Source: Fibrobacter sp.
GTDB lineage: Bacteria; Fibrobacterota; Fibrobacteria; Fibrobacterales; Fibrobacteraceae
Assembly (NCBI GenBank): GCA_017550445.1
Contig: JAFZOV010000060.1
Span: forward strand, 1-7,967
DNA length: 7,967 nucleotides
Direction: 5' to 3'
Shown piece after piece: positions 1 through 6,233 of this stretch. The stretch's first letter is position 1, and each line of letters starts with the position of its first letter. Made by a program: the position numbers and the translations under genes. The notes under the pieces were generated by a model. It saw nothing but the letters and a program-made list of their open reading frames with translations, searched no databases and was not told the origin of the DNA.

Positions 1-1386
1 GTTTCGGGCGGCTTCAAGCGGAGTTTCTGCTTCGACTTCTGCGGAATGCCTCGGCCCGTCGTTAATCGTAAGCTTCAAGGGTTCGCCGATTCTTCCCGAA
101 AGAACCATGTTCACCGGAATGCGTTCTTCGAGGTTTCTGTCGGTAAATGTCTTGCGCAGTTCGCGTTCAAGTGCCGGGGAGTCGTTGCGGTAAACCTGCA
201 TGCCGGTGGCAATTTGGCGAATGTCAAATTCGCGCCCGAATTCCATGCGCAGGTACTTTGGCTCGCCGCGCTTCGGGTGCGGCAAATGGGTAACTTGCGC
301 GGCGTAGAGGCGGCTGCCGATGCTCACGCCGAGGGCCGCGTTTTCAAAGAGAATGCCGTCACCCGGCTGCGGATACATTGAACCGACGGACTCCTCAAGA
401 GCAATAATCACTTGCCCGCGGTCTACCTTCACGACTTGCCCGAGGAACATACCATGATGATTGCTGAAGGTCCCGTTCACCAGTTCCTGATGGTTGTCTC
501 CGTCAAGCCAGCCGGTGTTAAGTCCGCGGCTGAATAACACTTCCAAAGGCTCCATGTCTTTGGCATCGAGCGGAATCCGGTTCAGTGCCTTGCGGTAAGC
601 TCGGGATACGGCGGCTACATATTCGGGGCTCTTGAGGCGACCTTCCACTTTGAGCGAATTTACGCCGATTTCTTCCAATTCGGCAAGTTTCGGAAGGGCG
701 CACAGGTCGCGGGTGCTAAAGAGGTATTGGGCGTTGGTGTCGCGGAATTCCTTGCCGTCTACAAAAATGCGGTAGGGAAGTCGGCAACTTTGGGCGCATT
801 GGCCGCGATTGGCGCTACGACCGCCGAAGTTTTCGCTGGTAAGGCACTGGCCCGAATAGCTGACGCAAAGGGCTCCGTGAATAAAAACTTCAAGTTCCAA
901 GTCGGTCGCGCTCTTGATGGCCGCAATTTCTTTGACTGAAAGTTCGCGGGCGAGTACAGCGCGGTTAAAGCCGATGGATTTTACAAAGTTCACGCTCTCG
1001 GCACTAGCAAGCGTCATCTGCGTGCTGGCGTGAATTTCTTGATTCGGGGCGATGGCGCGGATGAGTCTAGCGAGACCGATGTCCTGGATAATGAAGGCAT
1101 CGGGCTCCAGGGATATGATTTTTTCCAGAAATTCGGGCAATTCCCAAAGTTCGCGCTCAAAAACGAGCACGTTCATCGCCAAAAACGTCCGTACCCCGCG
1201 AATTCGGGCGTAGCGGATCATTTCGGCAACATCGTCGAAGGTGAAGTCTTCGGTTCGGCCTCTAGCATTCCAGTGGGGAACTCCAAAATAGACTGCATCG
1301 GCACCGTTTTTCACGGCTGCTTCGAGCATTTCTCGGGTTCCCACCGGCAAAAGCAGTTCCGGCGATGTCTGGGCGCTTGCATTCAT
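1..1386 (-). CDS. Peptidase U32 family protein, RlhA/YdcP-like (3' end missing)
   Basis: This is the N-terminal 462 residues of a U32-family protein; the frame is open to the left edge, so the C terminus is missing. It opens with the family's TIM-barrel start (ELLLPVGTREMLEAAVKNGA, residues 10-29, then DAVYFG). The U32 signature lies at 166-184 (E166-x-F-x2-G-A-L-C174-x4-G-x-C181), followed by GGRSANRGQCAQSC. Cys174, 181, 197 and 201 form the likely iron-sulfur ligand set known in UbiU/UbiV. The stretch FSRGLNTGWLDG (285-296) and the region after it resemble the extended C-terminal part of long U32 proteins such as E. coli RlhA, which is needed for hydroxylation of 23S rRNA C2501. The long form makes an RNA-modification role more likely than proteolysis, but this is inference. 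No Shine-Dalgarno is visible. The ATG lies 5 nt from a TATCTTTA box, so the transcript may be leaderless. It is divergent from the lipoprotein gene. Confidence 0.93.
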   Translation of the reverse strand, partial: MNASAQTSPELLLPVGTREMLEAAVKNGADAVYFGVPHWNARGRTEDFTFDDVAEMIRYARIRGVRTFLAMNVLVFERELWELPEFLEKIISLEPDAFIIQDIGLARLIRAIAPNQEIHASTQMTLASAESVNFVKSIGFNRAVLARELSVKEIAAIKSATDLELEVFIHGALCVSYSGQCLTSENFGGRSANRGQCAQSCRLPYRIFVDGKEFRDTNAQYLFSTRDLCALPKLAELEEIGVNSLKVEGRLKSPEYVAAVSRAYRKALNRIPLDAKDMEPLEVLFSRGLNTGWLDGDNHQELVNGTFSNHHGMFLGQVVKVDRGQVIIALEESVGSMYPQPGDGILFENAALGVSIGSRLYAAQVTHLPHPKRGEPKYLRMEFGREFDIRQIATGMQVYRNDSPALERELRKTFTDRNLEERIPVNMVLSGRIGEPLKLTINDGPRHSAEVEAETPLEAARN

Positions 1387-1391
1387 ATAAA

Positions 1392-1399
1392 TAAAGATA
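1392..1399 (-). promoter_or_regulatory. Possible -7 promoter box (TATCTTTA) of the U32 gene
   Basis: On the minus strand TATCTTTA lies 5 nt before the U32 ATG. It differs at the last base from TATnTTTG, seen before other genes here, and from the Bacteroidota consensus TAnnTTTG. No clear -33 TTG element is present. If it is used, transcription would start at or next to the start codon. Confidence 0.4.
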
Positions 1400-1411
1400 G
1401 AATAATAGTTG

Positions 1412-1439
1412 GCAGTAGGCAGTAGACAGTAGGCTGTGG
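1412..1439. repeat. Heptamer tandem repeat (four units) in a divergent promoter region
   Basis: Four 7-bp units in register: GCAGTAG (1412-1418), GCAGTAG (1419-1425), ACAGTAG (1426-1432), GCTGTGG (1433-1439). The last two are degenerate. The array sits between the divergent U32 and lipoprotein genes, where it could change promoter spacing by slippage. It could equally be a neutral intergenic short repeat. Confidence 0.75.
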
Positions 1440-1449
1440 AAAGTTTTAT

Positions 1450-1457
1450 TATATTTG
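1450..1457 (+). promoter_or_regulatory. -7-like promoter box TATATTTG before the lipoprotein gene
   Basis: TATATTTG fits the Bacteroidota -7 consensus TAnnTTTG and ends 4 nt before the lipoprotein ATG at 1462. Normal spacing from a -7 box would put the transcription start at or within a few bases of the ATG, implying a leaderless or very short-leader mRNA. No Shine-Dalgarno is visible, which agrees. A -33 TTG element is not obvious. Confidence 0.5.
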
Positions 1458-1461
1458 TTGC

Positions 1462-1686
1462 ATGAAACGTTTAGTTACTTTATCTGCAATTCTCCTGTCT
1501 GTTTTCGCCGTTTTTACCCTTTCGGGCTGTACCGACGAGGCTACTTTGGCCGAGATGAACCGCCTTGCTGGCGAAAATGCCTTGTTGCTGAATAAGGTGG
1601 ATTCTTTGCAGAAAACCCTGGATTCCATTACCGCATACGGCGATTCTGTCAAAAAATCGCTCCAAAAGCTCGATATGCATCCTTAA
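1462..1686 (+). CDS. Small coiled-coil lipoprotein
   Basis: A 74-residue exported lipoprotein. Residues 1-22 form a signal peptide: basic MKR, a hydrophobic stretch, then the lipobox L-S-G-C with the lipidated cysteine at 23 (sequence TLSGCTDEATL). The mature 52 residues form one predicted helix with hydrophobic positions spaced as heptads (LAEMNRLAGENALLLNKVDS, then LQKTLDSI), so an Lpp-like coiled coil on the periplasmic face of a membrane is plausible. No enzymatic motif is present and I do not recognise a named family. The start is fixed by the lipobox spacing and the nearby TATATTTG box. The gene stands alone: its left neighbour is divergent and a hairpin with a T-run follows its stop. 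A structural or cell-envelope role is inference. Confidence 0.85.
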   Translation: MKRLVTLSAILLSVFAVFTLSGCTDEATLAEMNRLAGENALLLNKVDSLQKTLDSITAYGDSVKKSLQKLDMHP

Positions 1687-1708
1687 ACCGCCACCGGCGG
1701 AGCGGTTT
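1685..1708 (+). terminator. Terminator-like hairpin after the lipoprotein gene
   Basis: Starting inside the TAA stop, AAACCGC (1685-1691) pairs with GCGGTTT (1702-1708) as a 7-bp stem with a 10-nt loop. The stem runs into a short T tract (TTTT at 1706-1709). A competing inner stem, CCGCC (1688-1692) with GGCGG (1696-1700), is also possible. The T-run is short, so termination may be partial. Confidence 0.55.
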
Positions 1709-1755
1709 TCGCGGGATTTCTTAACCGTCAATCCCCAATCATTTAACAGTTTTGT

Positions 1756-1763
1756 TATATTTG
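1756..1763 (+). promoter_or_regulatory. -7-like promoter box TATATTTG before the structured leader
   Basis: Identical to the box before the lipoprotein gene (TATATTTG) in a similar T-rich context. Here it lies about 210 nt before the next start codon at 1975, so it would create a long leader carrying several hairpins. No clear -33 element is seen. Confidence 0.5.
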
Positions 1764-1974
1764 CGCCCGTGGCTCACAATGGCCTTTTGCTACGGCAGAG
1801 GCCCCTTAAATAGTTTCGCTGGCCCAATTTGCCCGAAACCTTATCGCCGTCAAGCCTCTCAGGAGGCGCTAGTAAGATGGCTTTAAGCACACACAAACAC
1901 GAACCAGCCACACCGCCTGCGGGTTTATTTCCAGCCTGCACCTGCGGTCAACCCTTACTTATGAGGTGCCCCGA
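1764..1974 (+). promoter_or_regulatory. Structured 5' leader RNA, possible cis-regulator or ncRNA
   Basis: The stretch between a TATATTTG box and the next gene holds consecutive hairpins. Hairpin 1 (1781-1803): GGCCT pairs with AGGCC, with an inner TGC/GCA capped by a UACG tetraloop closed by C-G. Hairpin 2 (1813-1839): GTTTCG pairs with CGAAAC, with inner GGC/GCC. Hairpin 3 (1854-1867): GCCTC-TCAG-GAGGC, which buries an AGGAGG. Near the 3' end, GGGTT (1921-1925) can pair with AACCC (1950-1954), while GCACCT (1938-1943) can pair with AGGTGC (1964-1969), which contains the gene's ribosome-binding site. These last two pairings interleave, so they form either a pseudoknot or alternatives. I do not recognise a known riboswitch, tmRNA, SRP RNA or RNase P core. 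A ribosome-binding-site switch is inference. Confidence 0.5.
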
Positions 1975-2014
1975 ATGGAATACATCGCACTCGCACTTTC
2001 ACTCGTTGCAGTGA
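1877..2014 (+). CDS. Possible upstream ORF / leader peptide (45 aa)
   Basis: A 45-codon frame begins at ATG 1877, ten bases after a perfect AGGAGG (1861-1866), and ends 40 bases inside the next gene in a different frame. The product would be His-, Pro- and Cys-containing, with LFPACTCGQPLLMRCPEW in the middle (three cysteines as C-x-C-x7-C) and a C-terminal SHSHFHS cluster. The His/Cys content hints at metal sensing. However, the C-terminal third is forced by overlap with the downstream gene, and the AGGAGG lies inside the stem of leader hairpin 3. It may simply be an open stretch in a structured RNA. If translated, ribosomes would pass through the downstream ribosome-binding site and start, giving translational coupling. 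I cannot identify a family. Confidence 0.22.
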   Translation: MALSTHKHEPATPPAGLFPACTCGQPLLMRCPEWNTSHSHFHSLQ

Positions 2015-2625
2015 TTCTGTGCATCGTTATCCTCACGAAGGTTAACAAGCTCCTTACCATGCTTCGTACCCCGATTTTCAAGAAGCTCACACCGGACATG
2101 AACTTGAAGCCGGCTTCCCGTCGCCCGATCAGCGCACAGGAAATGGCTCAGCGCGGTGAACGCAAGGAAAATCGCCAGAACAACAATGGCAAGGACCGTC
2201 CTGCTAAGGAAAATCGCGACAACCGCGCCGCTGACAAACAGCAGCAGCCGTCTCGCGACCGTAATGAACAGCGTGACCGTGGCAACCGCCGCGATCGTCG
2301 CGACCGCCGCGAAGGCCGTCGCGAACAGAACGTTGAAGCTCAGAACGTCGCTGCCGAAGCCCAGGCTCCTGTTAGCGCTGTTGCTGCAGCCCCCGCCGTC
2401 GAAGCCGCTCCGGCCGCAGCTCCCGAAGCTCGCCGCCCGCTGGCTCCGCGTATTCCGGTTGAAACTCCGGCCGCTCCTGCCGTCGAAGCCCCGGTCGCTG
2501 CCCCTGCAGCACCTGTCGCTGAACCCGCAGTCGAAGCCGTCGAAACCACCTTCGATCCGTCCAAGGTCCGCTATGGCCGTCGCAACGTGATCAAGAAGGC
2601 TCCGGAACTCGCCGACGAAGAGTAA
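1975..2625 (+). CDS. Membrane-anchored protein with Arg/Asp-rich and Ala/Pro-rich regions
   Basis: A 216-residue protein. Residues 3-22 form one N-terminal transmembrane helix (EYIALALSLVAVILCIVILT) followed by a basic juxtamembrane stretch, giving a cytoplasmic tail if the N terminus faces out. Residues 58-118 are a low-complexity charged region with repeated R-D/R-R units (RDRGNRRDRRDRREGRRE), which could bind nucleic acid. Residues 120-190 are Ala/Pro/Glu/Val-rich repeats resembling flexible linkers. The last ~25 residues (FDPSKVRYGRRNVIKKAPEL) are ordered-looking and may be the conserved part. I do not recognise a family. ATG 1975 is preferred over the in-frame GTG at 1966 because TGAGG at 1962-1966 is then a Shine-Dalgarno 8 nt upstream; the GTG overlaps that site. 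The long structured leader suggests regulated translation. It is a single-gene unit closed by a strong terminator. Confidence 0.85.
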   Translation: MEYIALALSLVAVILCIVILTKVNKLLTMLRTPIFKKLTPDMNLKPASRRPISAQEMAQRGERKENRQNNNGKDRPAKENRDNRAADKQQQPSRDRNEQRDRGNRRDRRDRREGRREQNVEAQNVAAEAQAPVSAVAAAPAVEAAPAAAPEARRPLAPRIPVETPAAPAVEAPVAAPAAPVAEPAVEAVETTFDPSKVRYGRRNVIKKAPELADEE

Positions 2626-2637
2626 TTGAGCATTTTT

Positions 2638-2656
2638 GTGCGAATTAGATTCGCAC
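2638..2656 (+). other. Perfect 8-bp hairpin just after the stop codon
   Basis: GTGCGAAT (2638-2645) pairs exactly with ATTCGCAC (2649-2656) around a TAG loop, 12 bases after the stop of the membrane-protein gene. No T-run follows on either strand, so it is not the terminator, which lies 22 bases further on. It may be a 3'-end stabiliser or a binding palindrome. Confidence 0.6.
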
Positions 2657-2677
2657 GATGCATCAGTGAAATACTTT

Positions 2678-2708
2678 AAAATCCCCTGGTCAAAGACCGG
2701 GGGATTTT
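2678..2708 (+). terminator. Strong rho-independent terminator (probably bidirectional)
   Basis: A 14-bp stem: AAAATCCCCTGGTC (2678-2691) pairs along its whole length, with one T-G wobble, to GACCGGGGGATTTT (2695-2708). The loop is AAA. The stem ends in TTTT, with more T-rich sequence after it (AGTTTGT). The A-run on the left arm would serve as the T-run in the opposite direction. It closes the 1975-2625 transcript. Confidence 0.9.
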
Positions 2709-2747
2709 AGTTTGTATAAAACGATGCTGAGCAAGAAAAAACTTGAA

Positions 2748-2764
2748 TTTTTTGTATCAAAAAA
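2748..2764. repeat. A/T inverted repeat upstream of the large secreted-protein gene
   Basis: TTTTTTG (2748-2754) and CAAAAAA (2758-2764) form a perfect inverted repeat around TAT. It lies just upstream of a TTGAAA (2767-2772) that precedes the AT-rich stretch before the gene. It could be an operator or an AT-rich UP-like element, but composition bias makes such repeats likely here by chance. Confidence 0.4.
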
Positions 2765-2766
2765 AG

Positions 2767-2796
2767 TTGAAAAAGACCCGTTACAAATTGTTTAAA
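2767..2796 (+). promoter_or_regulatory. Tentative promoter of the large secreted-protein gene
   Basis: TTGAAA (2767-2772) and TTTAAA (2791-2796) are spaced 18 bp apart. A second candidate is TAAATTTTG at 2803-2811, which is one base longer than the TAnnTTTG form seen before other genes here. The DNA is so AT-rich that neither is compelling. Transcription from either would give a leader of roughly 20-35 nt carrying the AGAGGA ribosome-binding site at 2825-2830. Confidence 0.3.
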
Positions 2797-2834
2797 AATT
2801 TTTAAATTTTGCCCCAAAATTTTAAGAGGACAAG

Positions 2835-5800
2835 ATGATGAATTCAAAGGGATTGTTTGTAAAGGTGCGTGTGGCATTATTCCTGCTTGTAGCGCTGTTT
2901 ACCGTATCAACCGCATGGGCGGTTAAATCAACAAAAACAATCGAATATATTGACGAAAATGGCGTGGCTCAGACACGCGATAATTATTGTTACATATACA
3001 AAACAAATGAAGATGGTGTAAAAGAATGCGTTGGTAAATCCGGTTGGTATGTCGTTCAGGGAACACCAAAATTTTATGTTGGTGATGAGGCGGGGGTTGA
3101 ATCTCCGTTTAAGTTCCAGGAAGAATCGGATACCTCTGGTATCACAGGCCCTGATGTCAAGATTATTCTGAGAGAAGGCTCTAATTTAACCATTAACTTA
3201 AAAGATAATGAAAAACTCGAATTTAGGAATTTGACCGTTTACACCGGTACGGGTATGAATACGAATGGTAGTGGTGTTAATACCGGAAAGCTCGTTATAA
3301 AGGGAAATAGTTCTGGAAAAATTCTGGATGTTGACAAAAACCTTAAGATTTATGGTGCTCAGGTAATAGTCATCAATAATAGTGCTGATAAGGCCGCTCG
3401 TAGTATCGTTGCGGACAGCATCATTATTGGTGGAGGCACTCTTGATGCTAACAAATTTGTGGATGGCAAAGTGGTCCTCGCTGGCGGAACTCTTACAACA
3501 GCTAACGCTCCGCAATTTGATCAGACCGTTATTATTAAGGCTGGGCTTGAATACAGGGACTCTGTTGGAACTATCTATTATGATCATCTTGACTCAGATG
3601 TTCCTGCAAATAAGAAATTTTCCGTCAATCCGGTGACCTATCTTGATGCTCAGGGGTTCGAAAAGTCCATTACCCAATATTATATGCTTCGCGGTGGTGA
3701 ATCTTCTGAAGTTTTCCAGGGAAATTCTGTATTCGTGGTGAAAGGCAATGTATCCTATGAAAATGGACAATTTGCGTTTGCATTCAATAAAGATAACTAT
3801 GATACCACTAAAGTTGTGGGGCCCGATGTCGACTTGATTCTTTTGGATGGGGCCAAGCTTTCTGTTAATAACAGCGAGTATGTTCCGTCTATTAGAAATT
3901 TGAACATTTATGCGCAGAGCAATGGCGAAAATAGGGGCGAATTTAAAGTCGTTGGTTCGCATAAAAATTATAATAACGCGGCCTTGTGGGTGTTTGATAC
4001 CTTATCGCTTTACGGTGGCTCGGTTGATATTTCCGATGCAGCAGACATAACTAGCCTTATGGTAGGCTCCCAATATGGTGATGGTGGAAAAATTATAATC
4101 AATGGAGGTTCTTTAACTGCTGGTATGGTAGACGGTTATGTGGAGCTTGCTGGCGGCATTTCTAAAGTTGATTATTACTTGTTTGAAGAATTAACGATCA
4201 AGGACGGATTTGTATATACCGATGGCGAAAATTCGTATAGTGGGGTTATTTCAGATGAAGAATGTGATGCTGTTAGAGGTAAGACGCTTTCTCTTAAGCC
4301 GATTCCGTATCTCGATGAAAACGGCAAGGAACAGGTTGTAACGGAGTATTATGTACTTACCGGCAATGAATCTGCCGAAGATTTCAAAAACAATGTCTGG
4401 TATGTGGTCAATAGCTCGGTGTCGTATGATGATGACCGTTTTGCTTTCAACGGACAGAATATCAACCTGATTTTAGCCGATAGTGCAAACCTGACTGTTA
4501 GAAATAGCTCGCATACGCCATCTTTTGGCAATCTTTCTATTTACGCTCAGAGTACAGGCGATAATATGGGCCTGCTCAATGTTGAATCTGGAGATTCCGT
4601 GAAATACGCCATGAAGATCGAAGGGGACTTCACCTTCAACGGAGGTGTTGCCAACATAAGAGGCATAAATGGTATTTCTTGTGACAGCTCTGTCACTATC
4701 AATGGTGGTGAAATTAGCGTACAGGCTTCCCCAGAAGAAGGTGCGATTGCTCTGTATGGCGGTAAGAGCGTTGTCATTAATGATGGCTCTGTTGTGGTTT
4801 TTGGCTATTTCGGTATGTATGGTAATGACGATGGCGTCACTATTAACGATGGCAAAGTCCGTGCTTATGCTATAGCTGGTGTAAAGGAACCGAGTGAATG
4901 CGCTGCAATTGGCCGCTATGGCGATGTTGTTATAAATGACGGTATAGTTGAAGTCGTGACAGGAAATGAATACTGCCACGGTATTGCCGTTTATGGTTCT
5001 AAAATAGAATTTAATGGTGGATATTTTGCTACAGAAGGCGATGGTGCTGGGTTAGGTGTTTTCCGTGGAAGTTCTTCTTCTACGGCGGAACTTGCCGGTG
5101 CCGTGGTTGAAATAAACGGCATTGATGTCGATGGTGCTCCTACAGTCTATTTCAAGAAAGGCGTCTATTACAAGGACGAAAAGGGGGGAACCTATGAAGA
5201 TACCCTTTATTATAAAGACGAAAATGATGAAACCATTGATAAACGTGAATCTATAGTAGGCAAGAGAATCCATACGTATGTGCCTCCCATGGTGCTTTCG
5301 GAATATGTTGAATATGTTATGGGAAAGCCGGTTAATCATGATATGATGACCATTGATGGTCACTATGATAATGTTTACCCTGTTAATATTAAAGAAGAGC
5401 GTGTAGTCGATTCTGTCGCAATTGCTAGAACGTTTACGCCGGGAGCCTATGCAACTGTAGTATTCCCGTTTGATTTGGGTGTCGATCAGATAAGCGATGA
5501 TTGTCAAATGGTTGCAACTTTGGCGTCGGTTAAAAAGAATGCTGATACTGGTAAATGGGATACTGTTGCGGTGAAAAAAATTTGGGAAAAAACTAAAGGT
5601 GATACTTCAGAATCTGTACAATTGAAAGCATACCAGCCCTATATGGTTTTGACGAAAAATACGAATCTTCGTGTTTTTGGTCCTGTAACCTTTGTGCCGA
5701 CTGCTGATGCCGAACTCGAATATAAGATTGACGATGAATGGACTATGGTTTCTACGCTTGGGTACAAGAAATGGACTGAAGAAGATGAAGACATGAACAA

Positions 5801-6197
5801 TAGGTTCATATACGGTTTTGCCGGCGAAAATGTTGACGGTGCAAAAATCGGTCAGTTTGTAAGGGGCAAGGCTGGTGCATATATTAACCCGTTGCGTGCC
5901 TATCTGAAATATACTCCGCTTGAAATGCGCAGTAAGCCGACCGCTTTGCGCTCTACTCCGGCAAATAAACCGAAAATGACAGCTTCGAACGACGAATATT
6001 CTGACCTTCCGGATGTGTTGACCGTGGTTGTCTTGGATGCCGATGAAAATGGTGAAGAGCATACGACCGTTATTGGCCGTATCAATACCCGTACCGGTGA
6101 ATTCAAGATGATTCCCAACTTTGACCTGAAGGGTCGTAATGTGCAGGGCAAGGCGAAGGCCCGTGGAGCCTATTACGGAAAGAAGACTATTCGCTAA
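2835..6197 (+). CDS. Large secreted beta-repeat surface protein with T9SS-like C-terminal tail
   Basis: An exported 1120-residue protein. A signal peptide (hydrophobic core 13-24) ends at A-W-A, with cleavage predicted after residue 29. Three diverged repeat units follow, about 35-262, 266-484 and 489-815. Each opens with [Y/P]-x-D-x-x-G (IEYIDENG, VTYLDAQG, IPYLDENG), then YVV/FVV, a V-D/N-L-I-L-x-[D/E] strand, NL.IYAQS, beta rungs with x-G-G, and a closing YxD segment. Unit 3 is enlarged by rungs INGGEISV, INDGSVVV, INDGKVRA and INDGIVEV (~620-706), like beta-helix polysaccharide-binding proteins. Residues ~855-1030 (TPGAYATVVFPFD, AYQPYMVLT, RAYLKYTP) resemble a domain common in Bacteroidota surface proteins. 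A linker leads to GRINTRTGEFKM and FDLKGRNVQGKAKARGAYYG, a type IX-like sorting tail. No catalytic motif is seen, so adhesion or glycan binding is inferred. AGAGGA precedes the first of two ATGs. It is AT-richer than its neighbours. Confidence 0.9.
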   Translation: MMNSKGLFVKVRVALFLLVALFTVSTAWAVKSTKTIEYIDENGVAQTRDNYCYIYKTNEDGVKECVGKSGWYVVQGTPKFYVGDEAGVESPFKFQEESDTSGITGPDVKIILREGSNLTINLKDNEKLEFRNLTVYTGTGMNTNGSGVNTGKLVIKGNSSGKILDVDKNLKIYGAQVIVINNSADKAARSIVADSIIIGGGTLDANKFVDGKVVLAGGTLTTANAPQFDQTVIIKAGLEYRDSVGTIYYDHLDSDVPANKKFSVNPVTYLDAQGFEKSITQYYMLRGGESSEVFQGNSVFVVKGNVSYENGQFAFAFNKDNYDTTKVVGPDVDLILLDGAKLSVNNSEYVPSIRNLNIYAQSNGENRGEFKVVGSHKNYNNAALWVFDTLSLYGGSVDISDAADITSLMVGSQYGDGGKIIINGGSLTAGMVDGYVELAGGISKVDYYLFEELTIKDGFVYTDGENSYSGVISDEECDAVRGKTLSLKPIPYLDENGKEQVVTEYYVLTGNESAEDFKNNVWYVVNSSVSYDDDRFAFNGQNINLILADSANLTVRNSSHTPSFGNLSIYAQSTGDNMGLLNVESGDSVKYAMKIEGDFTFNGGVANIRGINGISCDSSVTINGGEISVQASPEEGAIALYGGKSVVINDGSVVVFGYFGMYGNDDGVTINDGKVRAYAIAGVKEPSECAAIGRYGDVVINDGIVEVVTGNEYCHGIAVYGSKIEFNGGYFATEGDGAGLGVFRGSSSSTAELAGAVVEINGIDVDGAPTVYFKKGVYYKDEKGGTYEDTLYYKDENDETIDKRESIVGKRIHTYVPPMVLSEYVEYVMGKPVNHDMMTIDGHYDNVYPVNIKEERVVDSVAIARTFTPGAYATVVFPFDLGVDQISDDCQMVATLASVKKNADTGKWDTVAVKKIWEKTKGDTSESVQLKAYQPYMVLTKNTNLRVFGPVTFVPTADAELEYKIDDEWTMVSTLGYKKWTEEDEDMNNRFIYGFAGENVDGAKIGQFVRGKAGAYINPLRAYLKYTPLEMRSKPTALRSTPANKPKMTASNDEYSDLPDVLTVVVLDADENGEEHTTVIGRINTRTGEFKMIPNFDLKGRNVQGKAKARGAYYGKKTIR

Positions 6198-6233
6198 TAA
6201 TGTTAATCAGTAGCTTTTTAAAAGGTTAAAACT

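Noticed and set aside
46..1425. Plus-strand open frames (46-381, 727-939, 1030-1425)
   Set aside because: They are antisense to the U32 gene, whose signature motifs and codon pattern are clear on the minus strand.
1412..1439. CRISPR array
   Set aside because: Units are 7 bp, contiguous and without spacers.
1764..1974. tmRNA, SRP RNA, RNase P RNA or tRNA in the structured leader
   Set aside because: No GGAAG SRP loop, no tmRNA tag frame or tRNA-like ends, no RNase P core, no T-loop motif.
1966..1974. GTG 1966 as start of the membrane-protein gene
   Set aside because: It overlaps the TGAGG ribosome-binding site that fits ATG 1975 with 8-nt spacing.
2156..2590. Frames inside the 1975-2625 gene on both strands
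   Set aside because: Low-complexity Arg and Ala/Pro codons leave other frames open; no independent start signals.
3198..6151. Minus-strand frames opposite the secreted protein
   Set aside because: Long plus-strand gene with signal peptide and repeats explains the region; the minus frames have no ribosome-binding sites or recognisable domains.
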